Part shown: in pieces, positions 7,647-13,849 of the stretch
How the letters are laid out: each line of letters opens with the position of its first letter
Numbering within the stretch: the stretch's first letter is position 1
Assembly (NCBI GenBank): GCA_964347545.1
Contig: CAYFZZ010000189.1
Location: forward strand, 1-18,200
DNA: 18,200 nucleotides
Source: CS4-C045 sp964347545
Lineage (GTDB): Bacteria; Planctomycetota; Planctomycetia; Pirellulales; UBA7805
Direction: 5' to 3'
The notes under the pieces: generated by a model
Told to the model about the DNA's origin: nothing
What the model saw: only the letters and a program-made list of their open reading frames with translations
The model's database searches: none
Translations under genes and position numbers: made by a program

Positions 7647-8348
7647 TTAGGGTGAGCTGTCAGGCGAGCTGGACTGGGTCCTTTCCGTCACATCGCTCCG
7701 TTTCACCGGTTCCCAGCCGCCGGTGCCGGGCAGCAAGTCCGCTTCGTAAACGACGACCGGTCCCCACTCCTCCGGCCTGCGGGTGTCCGCGTTGTCGCGG
7801 CTGGCGGGTGCCAGCCCGATCAATCGCAAGAGGTGCGTCCCTTCGGTCACCCCCCGCTGCCGCAGCAGGCCACTGGCCAGGGTGGCCGGGAGCAGGCTTT
7901 CCAGCTGGTCGTCACCGACATTCGCTGCCATGTGGTGGCTGAGCATCAGGTAGCGGCGGCGGCGGCTGCCGGGCCACAGGTCGGCTGGGATCAGCCGCAG
8001 CGACTCCTCCTGCAGCGGGCCCCCTGCCTGGGATGTCGCGGAACGTGGTGGGGGCCGCACCATCACCTCGCACTGATAATCGCGGTCCTCGCGCGTACCA
8101 AACACGAAATGATAGTTGTAGGCGGTGTCCATGTTCAACAATTGCAGATACGTGCGGACACCCGGCACCTCGCGCAACTGCAGCCGCAGACCGCTCCGCG
8201 CACCAAAATTGCTGACCACCGCCACGAAGAGCGCGAACAGGTGCAGGATCAGCAGCAACGTCAGCCCATTGCGCAGCTCGGCGGAGGGGAGCTGAAGTTG
8301 GCCAGCTTCAGCCGAATCGTGGGGGGATGACTGGGGGGATCCGGACAT
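7647..8348 (-). CDS. Single-pass membrane protein of unknown function, operon partner of the HTTM gene
   Basis: I do not recognise a named family. The 233-residue product has a short polar N-terminus, one transmembrane segment at about residues 28-46 (GLTLLLILHLFALFVAVVS) and a polar domain of about 180 residues that is probably outside the membrane. That domain has aromatic-rich and Arg/Glu-rich stretches (YNYHFVFGTREDRDYQCEV), one cysteine and a disordered Ser/Pro tail. The frame is open a further 49 codons upstream, but the ATG at 8346-8348 is preceded by AGGAGAGG, about 13 bases away, and starts a plausible membrane protein. The HTTM gene begins 19 bases after its stop. The arrangement suggests the two proteins work together in the membrane, which is inference from position only. 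Confidence 0.8.
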   Translation of the reverse strand: MSGSPQSSPHDSAEAGQLQLPSAELRNGLTLLLILHLFALFVAVVSNFGARSGLRLQLREVPGVRTYLQLLNMDTAYNYHFVFGTREDRDYQCEVMVRPPPRSATSQAGGPLQEESLRLIPADLWPGSRRRRYLMLSHHMAANVGDDQLESLLPATLASGLLRQRGVTEGTHLLRLIGLAPASRDNADTRRPEEWGPVVVYEADLLPGTGGWEPVKRSDVTERTQSSSPDSSP

Positions 8349-8481
8349 TACGGTCGCTGCGCCTCTCCTACACCCACCCTCTTTGCTCGGGTAGACCCTG
8401 ACTGATAAAGGCTCTTCCGGGAATTCGGTGGGTATCTGCCCGTCACGCCATAGCCGTCCCGGCGTTTGCCGATCGCCACAA

Positions 8482-8639
8482 GTGGAACCGCACAATATCG
8501 AATGCCGAATGTCGAACGCCCAAGTCGTTTCGGCGGGTCACGGTCCCGGGGAGGCGAACCGCTGTCCCTGTCGCGATCGTCCCAGAAAAACACCCCTTCG
8601 ACATTCTGCGGTTGGCAATTCGACATTCTGCGGTTCACT
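8482..8639. repeat. Imperfect inverted-repeat element with GAATGTCGAA words
   Basis: The left arm (8482-8517) reads AGTGGAACCGCACAATATCG then GAATGCCGAATGTCGAA. The reverse complement of the right arm (8597-8639) reads AGTGAACCGCAGAATGTCG then a longer form of the same sequence. The right arm contains TTCGACATTCTGCGGTT twice (8597-8613 and 8619-8635, period 22). About 80 bases lie between the arms. Weaker similarity continues outside both arms (8471-8481 and 8640-8652). It could be a small non-autonomous mobile or REP-like element, or an extended cruciform or RNA hairpin. No transposase is nearby. Confidence 0.6.
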
Positions 8640-8724
8640 CTGGCGCGACGGTCCGCCGCCGCTCTTGGCAGGGGATGGCCCCTGCAGAGCGACGAGCCAG
8701 CCACGAAATTTCCGGAAGAACTCC

Positions 8725-8758
8725 AAAAAAAGGCCGGACCTCCTGGAGATCCGGCCTT
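8725..8758 (-). terminator. Rho-independent terminator after the Cys-rich gene
   Basis: A perfect 9-bp stem, AAGGCCGGA/TCCGGCCTT, with an 11-base loop ends in a seven-base run of A on the + strand, i.e. T on the minus strand. It lies 47 bases after the stop codon at 8806, on the correct strand, and separates this unit from the membrane operon downstream. Confidence 0.9.
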
Positions 8759-8805
8759 CGACAGCATCTTCCTGAATTGTCCGCCAGACTTCATGTCTCC
8801 TCCGC

Positions 8806-9168
8806 TTAACGGAACATCACCACACGTAGCGGCATTCTTTTCGAAGCTTCTTTCGCCGGTGCTGCCGGTACGGGGTCACTCCCGGCCGGGGCGGCGGACG
8901 AATCGCCCGTACCACAGCAATCGACCGGCTCGCCACAACAACGACGGCGACGACGACCACGACAGCCACAATCGTTATCGCAGCGTCGAGCTCGGCGGCC
9001 ACAGCACGCGTCGTCGTGGACTTCCTCGCCGCAGCAGCGAGCCACCCCTCGGCAACGCTTGCCACCGTGGCAGCCCCAGCCTGCTTCCGCTTCCTTCTGG
9101 CCGCCCGTGAGGGTCAGGCTCACGACCGCAAACAAGATTGCGATCCCAAACATTACCGTACGACTCAT
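8806..9168 (-). CDS. Secreted Cys- and Arg-rich small protein
   Basis: I do not recognise a named family. The 120-residue product has a good signal peptide (hydrophobic core MFGIAILFAVVSLTLTG, probable cleavage after AEA at residue 29). The mature part holds 13 cysteines within residues 33-85, including four CCG triplets (residues 45, 55, 77 and 84), together with an Arg run (RGRRRRRCCG). After this come an Ala/Pro/Ser linker and a C-terminal MPLRVVMFR. The pattern suggests a disulfide-rich or metal-binding extracytoplasmic protein. The ATG at 9166-9168 is chosen over a much longer open frame because GGGAGG precedes it and it begins the signal peptide. It has its own terminator and a candidate promoter, so it is probably transcribed alone. 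Confidence 0.78.
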   Translation of the reverse strand: MSRTVMFGIAILFAVVSLTLTGGQKEAEAGWGCHGGKRCRGVARCCGEEVHDDACCGRRARRCDNDCGCRGRRRRRCCGEPVDCCGTGDSSAAPAGSDPVPAAPAKEASKRMPLRVVMFR

Positions 9169-9335
9169 CCTCAGATCCTCCCTTGCAGGTACCAAACCTG
9201 TGATTGGGTGCCGTCCCACTTCTCGATCTGCCCCGCCGACGACGGCTCCCAGGTCGCGTGGCAGCATTACTCTTGAATACTTAGGTAAAATGTTCCGATT
9301 ACAGAAACAAATGCGACTGCGTTGCTTAGGTCGGT

Positions 9336-9363
9336 AAAATAGCACGGACCTAGTTTATGTCAA
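9336..9363 (-). promoter_or_regulatory. Candidate sigma70-type promoter for the Cys-rich gene
   Basis: On the minus strand a perfect TTGACA (9358-9363) is followed after 16 bases by TATTTT (9336-9341). The surroundings are markedly AT-richer than the rest of the window. It implies a leader of about 160 bases before the ATG at 9168. Motif evidence only. Confidence 0.5.
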
Positions 9364-9433
9364 CCGGTCAAGCAGGGAAAAATATGGACCTTTAGGCGAG
9401 CTCGGTTGTTAGGCCCTTTGGGGTAGGAATCCG

Positions 9434-9464
9434 TAGATTTTCAGGGCTCAGCCCCGAAAGTCTA
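9434..9464. repeat. Long intergenic hairpin
   Basis: TAGA, TTTC and GGGC (9434-9447) pair with GCCC, GAAA and TCTA (9451-9464) around a three-base TCA loop. One T-G wobble and one mismatch interrupt about 12 paired bases. It is not followed by a T run on either strand, so it is not a classic terminator. It lies between the lipoprotein terminator and the Cys-rich gene promoter. Confidence 0.55.
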
Positions 9465-9485
9465 GGCCCCCCGCGAAAAAGGCAT

Positions 9486-9513
9486 AAAAAAATCCCCGGA
9501 TCGCTCCGGGGAT
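9486..9513 (-). terminator. Rho-independent terminator after the lipoprotein gene
   Basis: A perfect 9-bp stem, ATCCCCGGA/TCCGGGGAT, with a TCGC loop is followed on the minus strand by seven T. It lies 30 bases after the stop codon at 9544. Confidence 0.92.
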
Positions 9514-9543
9514 CTCCACAACTCACATCTATTTTTGTTGATA

Positions 9544-10134
9544 TTATTGCTGCGACGTATCCCTATTGCTCGCCTGCACTTGCCGCTCGGCCGCCCCCCG
9601 CTGGGCCACCTCCTCCTGCAGGTAGCCCTGTCGGCGGAGGACTTCCACCGGATTCTCGAAATTGAACACCATCAGGGGCTCGCCCTCGATAAACCGCCCC
9701 ATCATCCCGGCCACCCGCCAGCCGGCATCTTCCCGCCGCATGAGCCAGGTCACTTCGAAGGTCTCCGGCTGGCCGTGGTCGTTGAGGTCCGTCCAGCGGC
9801 TGGCCACATGGGCCGCGTCCTGGGCCTCGGTCAGGTAACGGATCTGCCCCACTTCGTAGCGGGCCGTGGGGCTACCCGGCGGAGCCACGGCGACCTGCAG
9901 CTCGCCGGTTTTTTGCCGTGCGCGGGAGGTCAGCAGCTGGTTGACGGTGGCCACATCACCGGTCCGCACCGCTTCCAAATACCGGGTGACCACCGCTGGC
10001 GGATCGGACGGCGACGGGACCTGGACCCCATCTGCCTTCCCCTCCGCAGGGGATGGGTGGGACTGTTGGCAACCGGCCGGCAGCAGAGCGGTAAGAGCAA
10101 CCACCAGGGGACAGATCAGCACGCGGCATGACAT
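9544..10134 (-). CDS. Secreted lipoprotein-like protein with putative NTF2-like fold
   Basis: The 196-residue protein starts with a signal peptide (MSCRVLICPLVVALTALLPAGC). The end LPAGC, with Cys22, resembles a lipobox, although Pro at the -3 position is not the usual Leu, so lipidation is likely but not certain. The body begins with VVTRYLEAVRTGDVATVNQLLT, a pattern common to NTF2-like/DUF4878-type domains, and ends a beta-rich part with WLMRREDAGWRVAGM. I recall similar planctomycete proteins but can name no function. The C-terminal tail is Gln-rich (RQVQASNRDTSQQ). The ATG is well supported by AAGGAG seven bases upstream. A strong terminator follows, so it is a single-gene unit unless driven from further upstream. 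Confidence 0.82.
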   Translation of the reverse strand: MSCRVLICPLVVALTALLPAGCQQSHPSPAEGKADGVQVPSPSDPPAVVTRYLEAVRTGDVATVNQLLTSRARQKTGELQVAVAPPGSPTARYEVGQIRYLTEAQDAAHVASRWTDLNDHGQPETFEVTWLMRREDAGWRVAGMMGRFIEGEPLMVFNFENPVEVLRRQGYLQEEVAQRGAAERQVQASNRDTSQQ

Positions 10135-10660
10135 ACGGAATCTCCTTTTCCAGCGCAGGGTGCGGGAGTCTGGCAGGATGCTGTCAGGCAGTCAAGTCGG
10201 ATCGTCCGTTGCCGGACGGCCCCAGGGGGCCCACCGGGCCGATAGCATGACGAGCCAGCCGGGACGTCGACGGCTCCCGGCCGGGCCTGCCGCGGTCCCC
10301 CCGGGCTGGCCCCCCGCGTGACGGGCACGATGGGCCGACAGCGACGCGGGGCTAGGGCGTGCCCGCGGCGTGAAGGGGCAAATCCCCCCCCAACGCCGTC
10401 ATTAGGCTCAGCCGTCACCCCCGGCGGGCGCGCGAAAATTGCGGTGCCCGAGTGCCTTTACTCTTCCGCAAACTGGTTGCGACATTCGGCGGGAAGGATA
10501 GAATCAAGGTCGTGCCGGCGGGGATCGCGGGGATCGTCGCGGAAGCCGTTCCCCGGCAGCCCCCAGGCTGCCATCCTTTCCCCCCAGGGCTCGGCCCGAC
10601 CGATCCCCGCTGCGGATCCACAGCCCCGAAACCCCCGATCTCTATCTCGATATCCTGCCG
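10135..10660. other. GC-rich divergent intergenic region
   Basis: These 526 bases lie between the lipoprotein (-) and the receiver-ATPase gene (+). Most of it is G/C-rich with no convincing gene; the open frames have no good start signal and are rich in Arg, Pro and Gly. The only signal I see is the promoter candidate at 10477-10504. Confidence 0.6.
10477..10504 (+). promoter_or_regulatory. Candidate promoter for the receiver-ATPase regulator
   Basis: TTGCGA (10477-10482) and TAGAAT (10499-10504) are separated by 16 bases. The -10 is a five-of-six match to TATAAT and the -35 matches four of six. The -10 ends 157 bases before the ATG at 10661. Motif evidence only. Confidence 0.4.
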
Positions 10661-11575
10661 ATGTCCAAGATTCTGGTCGTAGACGATTCGCCAGTCGAAC
10701 GGCAGATGATTGTGGGGCTGTTGAGCAGCAATGAGGGTCTTCAGGTGGAGGCGGTTGGCAGCGGCTCGGAAGCGTTGCAGCACATCCGCGACTCCCGGCC
10801 CGATCTGGTGATCAGCGACATGGAGATGCCGCAGATCGACGGCCTGGAACTGCTGAAACAAATACGCGTCCATCACGCAGACCTCCCGGTAATCGTGATC
10901 ACCAGCCTGGGCAGCGAAGCGATGGCGGTGGAGGCCCTGCATGCAGGAGCGGCCAGCTACCTGGCCAAGACGAACATCGAAGAGTCCCTGTTCGAAACGG
11001 TCCAGCAGGTGCTGACCATCGTGGAGGCCAACCGCAATTCGAGCGATTTGATGAGCTGTCTGCGGGAAACCTATTTCGAATTTGAAATCGCGAGCGATCC
11101 TGAGCTGATTGAGCCGCTGGTGCAGCTGGTCTTAAATAACCTGGGGGGGATGCGTCTGCAGGGGAAAACCGACACGATCCAGATGGGCGTGGCCCTGGAA
11201 CAGGCGTTGCTGAACGCCATCTACCGCGGCAATCTGGAAATTACCCCGGACCAGCTGGAGGCGGCTCGCGAAAGACAGTTGCTGGGCATCGACGTCGACC
11301 CGGTCGCGGAACGTCGCCGGGAGGCGCCGTACGCCGATCGCAAAATCCAGGTCCAGGTTTCGCTGACCCCCCACACAGCCAAGCTGGTCGTCCGCGACGA
11401 AGGGCCAGGTTTTGACGTCAGTCGTTTTCACCAACTGACCGAGCTCGCCGGCCCAGAACGAGAGACGGACCGAGGCCTGTTGCTGATGAAAAACCTCATG
11501 GACGAAGTCATGTTCAACGAACAAGGGAACGAGGTTACCTTGATCAAGCACTTGGCCAATGGACGCGACCGCTAG
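10661..11575 (+). CDS. Response regulator with C-terminal anti-sigma-type ATPase domain
   Basis: This 304-residue protein joins a receiver domain to a GHKL ATPase domain of the RsbW/anti-sigma type instead of a DNA-binding domain. The receiver (1-120) is complete: Asp8-Asp9, phospho-site Asp53 (VISDMEMP), Thr81 and Lys103. The C-terminal half has an N-box-like helix with Asn185 (GVALEQALLNAIYRGN) and a G1 box DEGPGFD at 246-252, then a G2-like RGLLLMKNLMDEV. Such fusions probably act by partner switching with sigma factors or anti-sigma antagonists, or as signalling ATPases. This is family knowledge, and no partner gene lies adjacent. A downstream gene for a small membrane protein starts 92 bases later in the same direction. 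Its start follows a long leader with a candidate promoter. Confidence 0.9.
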   Translation: MSKILVVDDSPVERQMIVGLLSSNEGLQVEAVGSGSEALQHIRDSRPDLVISDMEMPQIDGLELLKQIRVHHADLPVIVITSLGSEAMAVEALHAGAASYLAKTNIEESLFETVQQVLTIVEANRNSSDLMSCLRETYFEFEIASDPELIEPLVQLVLNNLGGMRLQGKTDTIQMGVALEQALLNAIYRGNLEITPDQLEAARERQLLGIDVDPVAERRREAPYADRKIQVQVSLTPHTAKLVVRDEGPGFDVSRFHQLTELAGPERETDRGLLLMKNLMDEVMFNEQGNEVTLIKHLANGRDR

Positions 11576-11667
11576 GACGGACAGCCAGATCCGCCTGACG
11601 GATGCTGAGCGGGGCCAGCCTGGTCGGCAACTTTGTCGCGGCTAGCCAGCCTCGAGGAACCGCTCAG

Positions 11668-11928
11668 ATGACATACCTCTCCTGGGCCCTGATCGGCCTG
11701 CTGGCCGGCGGGCTGGCCAAATGGATCGTGCCGGGCAAGGAGCCCGGAAGTGTCCTGGTGACGATGCTGATCGGTCTGACCGGCGCCTCCGCGGGGGGTT
11801 TCCTGGGACAACGGGCCGGCATCCAAGACCGCTCGACCATCGGAAACGTGGCCATCGCGGCCGCGGGAGCTTTGATCGGGCTGTTTGTCTACCGCCTGTT
11901 CCAAAATCGGAAAATCAGCGGGCCCTAG
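11668..11928 (+). CDS. GlsB/YeaQ/YmgE family small membrane protein
   Basis: This 86-residue inner-membrane protein resembles the GlsB/YeaQ (transglycosylase-associated) family. Three hydrophobic segments are visible: LSWALIGLLAGGLAKWIV, VLVTMLIGLTGASAGGFLG and GNVAIAAAGALIGLFVYRLF, with the family's glycine-rich motifs and the LAGGLAKWIVPGK loop. Members are often linked to general or acid stress, but their biochemical function is unknown. The open frame starts at 11602, but the ATG at 11668 follows GAGGAA and begins the first membrane helix. It follows the receiver-ATPase gene and may share its transcript; a stress role would fit that regulator type, but this is inference. It converges with the RluA-type gene. 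Confidence 0.9.
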   Translation: MTYLSWALIGLLAGGLAKWIVPGKEPGSVLVTMLIGLTGASAGGFLGQRAGIQDRSTIGNVAIAAAGALIGLFVYRLFQNRKISGP

Positions 11929-11978
11929 CCGTGCCCCCGCACGCGGGAGGCCCGTACCGCAGGCGGACAGGCACGGCT
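11927..11978. terminator. Candidate bidirectional terminator stem between convergent genes
   Basis: A perfect 9-bp inverted repeat, AGCCGTGCC (11927-11935) and GGCACGGCT (11970-11978), reaches into the stop codons of both convergent genes. A small CCCGC/GCGGG-like hairpin lies inside its 34-base loop. There is no T run on either side, so intrinsic termination is uncertain. Confidence 0.4.
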
Positions 11979-12712
11979 CAACGGCGGGCCTGCTGACCAG
12001 GCGAAAGCCGTCCCGCGTCCACCAGGCTGTCCCAGGTGGTCGGCAGTGGGGCCACGACGCGGACTTCTTCCCAGGTCATGGGATGCTGGAAAGTGAGCTG
12101 TCGAGCGTGCAGGGCGATGGCGCGTAAGCGGAGATCGTCCGGCTGGGGTCCGAACGGGATCCGGGACCCGTACTGGGTATCGCCCAGGACCGGATGGCCT
12201 CGCGAGGCCGTCTGGATCCGGATTTGATGGGTGCGGCCCGTTTCCAGTTCGATTTCCAGCCACGACCCGTAGGGCGTCTCGCCCCGCGTGCGGTAATGCA
12301 GCTTGGCAACTCGACCCTCCGGATCCGCCTCCCCCACCAGCTCGGCCCGCGCCTCGCCCGGCACTTTCCGCACCCAATCGTGCCAGCTGCCCTGCGGCGG
12401 TTCCACTCGGCCGCCAACACACGCCCAATACACCTTCTGCACCGTCCGGCCGGCGAACTGTTCGGCCAGCCGCCGGCAGGCGCGGGTGTGTCGAGCGAAG
12501 ACGAGGGCCCCCGACACGGGACGGTCCAGGCGATGGGGTACTCCCAGGTAGATGTTACCCGTTTTCTGTTCGCGGGCCTGGAGAAAGTCTTTGACGCGGA
12601 CTTCCATGCTGTCGATCCCCGGCGGCGCCTGCGTCAGCACGCCGGCCGGCTTGCAGACCACCAGGCAAGGACCCGCTTCATACAGGATGTGGCTGGCATC
12701 AAGCTGGGACAT
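11978..12712 (-). CDS. RluA family pseudouridine synthase
   Basis: This 244-residue enzyme converts uridine to pseudouridine in structured RNA, most likely rRNA or tRNA. The catalytic motif HRLDRPVSG is at residues 60-68, with the essential Asp63. The later conserved stretch ETGRTHQIRIQTASRGHPVLGD, the KVYWACVGG strand and the GYGSR-like TQYGSR also fit the family. It starts directly with the catalytic domain and lacks the N-terminal S4 RNA-binding domain found in RluC and RluD, so it is closer to the RluA/TruC-type short forms. The exact target base cannot be told from sequence. It is transcribed towards the GlsB-like gene and lies downstream of a short-chain dehydrogenase gene, separated by about 200 bases. 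Confidence 0.93.
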   Translation of the reverse strand: MSQLDASHILYEAGPCLVVCKPAGVLTQAPPGIDSMEVRVKDFLQAREQKTGNIYLGVPHRLDRPVSGALVFARHTRACRRLAEQFAGRTVQKVYWACVGGRVEPPQGSWHDWVRKVPGEARAELVGEADPEGRVAKLHYRTRGETPYGSWLEIELETGRTHQIRIQTASRGHPVLGDTQYGSRIPFGPQPDDLRLRAIALHARQLTFQHPMTWEEVRVVAPLPTTWDSLVDAGRLSPGQQARR

Positions 12713-12822
12713 GGCTCAATTGTAAACCATCGCCGCCCCGATGGCCTGAACCCCCCTAGCGTGAAAGCGGGTGCGGGTTTCGCCATGCGCGATGCGGGAT
12801 CCACCCACCCATCCCGCCCCGC

Positions 12823-12859
12823 CACCACTCCACCACTCACCACTCCACCACTCACCACC
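12823..12859. repeat. 15-bp tandem repeat
   Basis: CACCACTCCACCACT occurs twice in tandem (12823-12837 and 12838-12852), followed by a partial third copy CACCACC (12853-12859). It lies in the intergenic region between the pseudouridine synthase and the dehydrogenase. It is low-complexity and probably slippage-prone. Confidence 0.8.
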
Positions 12860-12912
12860 GGGCTGGAGGCCTGCCCCCTGGGAATCGGGGGTGGGGCGTG
12901 AGGCCTGACAGC

Positions 12913-13707
12913 TCAGGCATACCGCCGCAGGAATCGATCGACCAGCCGGGGCGCCAGCCGATGGGCCCAGACCAGGAGATGGCCCATCACGTTGGGGAAA
13001 ATCTCGCGTCGACCACGCCGCATCGCCTTGATGGTTGCTCGAGCCACCTCTGCCGGCGTGACGCTGTACCCGCTGCTCCACGGAGCCTCCCCGCGGCCGT
13101 CCACCACATGCTCGTAAAACTCCGTCTGCGTCGTGCCGGGGCTGACCACCAGCAGGTCGATTCCTTCTCGAGCCAGTTCGACCCGCAAGCTCTGGCTCAG
13201 CCCCTGCAGGGCGAACTTGCTGGCGCAATACTCCGACATCCGGGGAATACCCCGGTGTCCCAGGATGGATACCACGTTGACCACGATGGGGTATTGGCCC
13301 TCCCGCAGCGCCGGGAGGGCCTGGCGAATCATTTCCGCGGTGGCGAAGAAATTGACCTCCATGATTTGCCGCAGCCGCTGGGGCGGCCCGTCGGCAAAGC
13401 GGCCAAACGCGGCGATGCCGGCATTGTTGACCACCGCATCCAAGCCGCCCCAACGGTCGACTGCCCGTTGGACCGCCTGCTGCCGCGTTTCGGCCAACGT
13501 GACATCCCCCTCCACAATTTCCAGCGACCCTTTCGGATCGGCGGGGACCCCGATTTCGTCAGCCAGGAGTTGCAATTTTTCCCGGTTACGAGCGACCACG
13601 ACGCAGCGGCCGCCTTGGCGGACCCATTCCACCGCCAACGCCCGGCCGATCCCGCTGGACGCGCCGGTGACGATGGCCCGCATACCCGGGATCTGTCGTC
13701 TGGCCAC
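12913..13707 (-). CDS. Short-chain dehydrogenase/reductase
   Basis: This is a 264-residue NAD(P)-dependent oxidoreductase of the classical SDR family. The cofactor-binding TGASSGIG is at residues 14-21, followed by an NNAG motif. The catalytic residues are Ser147 and the YCASK motif with Tyr160 and Lys164. After these comes the typical SPGTTQTEF segment. An Arg in place of the acidic residue after strand two (VVVARNREKL) suggests NADP(H) preference, which is inference. The GTG at 13705-13707 is preferred because AGGAGG lies seven bases before it; an ATG at 13683 would remove eight residues. The C-terminal part (VWAHRLAPRLVDRFLRRY) is basic and could associate with membrane. The substrate is unknown. 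Confidence 0.92.
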   Translation of the reverse strand: MARRQIPGMRAIVTGASSGIGRALAVEWVRQGGRCVVVARNREKLQLLADEIGVPADPKGSLEIVEGDVTLAETRQQAVQRAVDRWGGLDAVVNNAGIAAFGRFADGPPQRLRQIMEVNFFATAEMIRQALPALREGQYPIVVNVVSILGHRGIPRMSEYCASKFALQGLSQSLRVELAREGIDLLVVSPGTTQTEFYEHVVDGRGEAPWSSGYSVTPAEVARATIKAMRRGRREIFPNVMGHLLVWAHRLAPRLVDRFLRRYA

Positions 13708-13849
13708 CGTGAGACCTCCTGGGGTTGGGGTGTGGTCCTGGCCGAGCGCCCGGGTTGGAAAATCGGGCTCCCTGTCGCGGGGCGTCCCGGGTCCCCCCCG
13801 GTGAACTTCCCGGGGGACGCCAACCCAGCTGCTCCCACCGCCTGGGGGG

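Larger units (their letters stand above)
8349..8805. other. Non-coding region with repeat element and terminator
   Basis: These 457 bases between the membrane operon and the Cys-rich gene hold an imperfect inverted repeat (8482-8639) and an intrinsic terminator (8725-8758). Reading frames through it are low-complexity and have no start signals I trust. A clear promoter for the membrane operon was not found. Confidence 0.6.

Noticed and set aside
6188..7942. A 584-codon plus-strand open frame opposite the HTTM operon
   Set aside because: Low-complexity translation (Gln, Gly, Arg, Pro) and full overlap with two better-supported genes.
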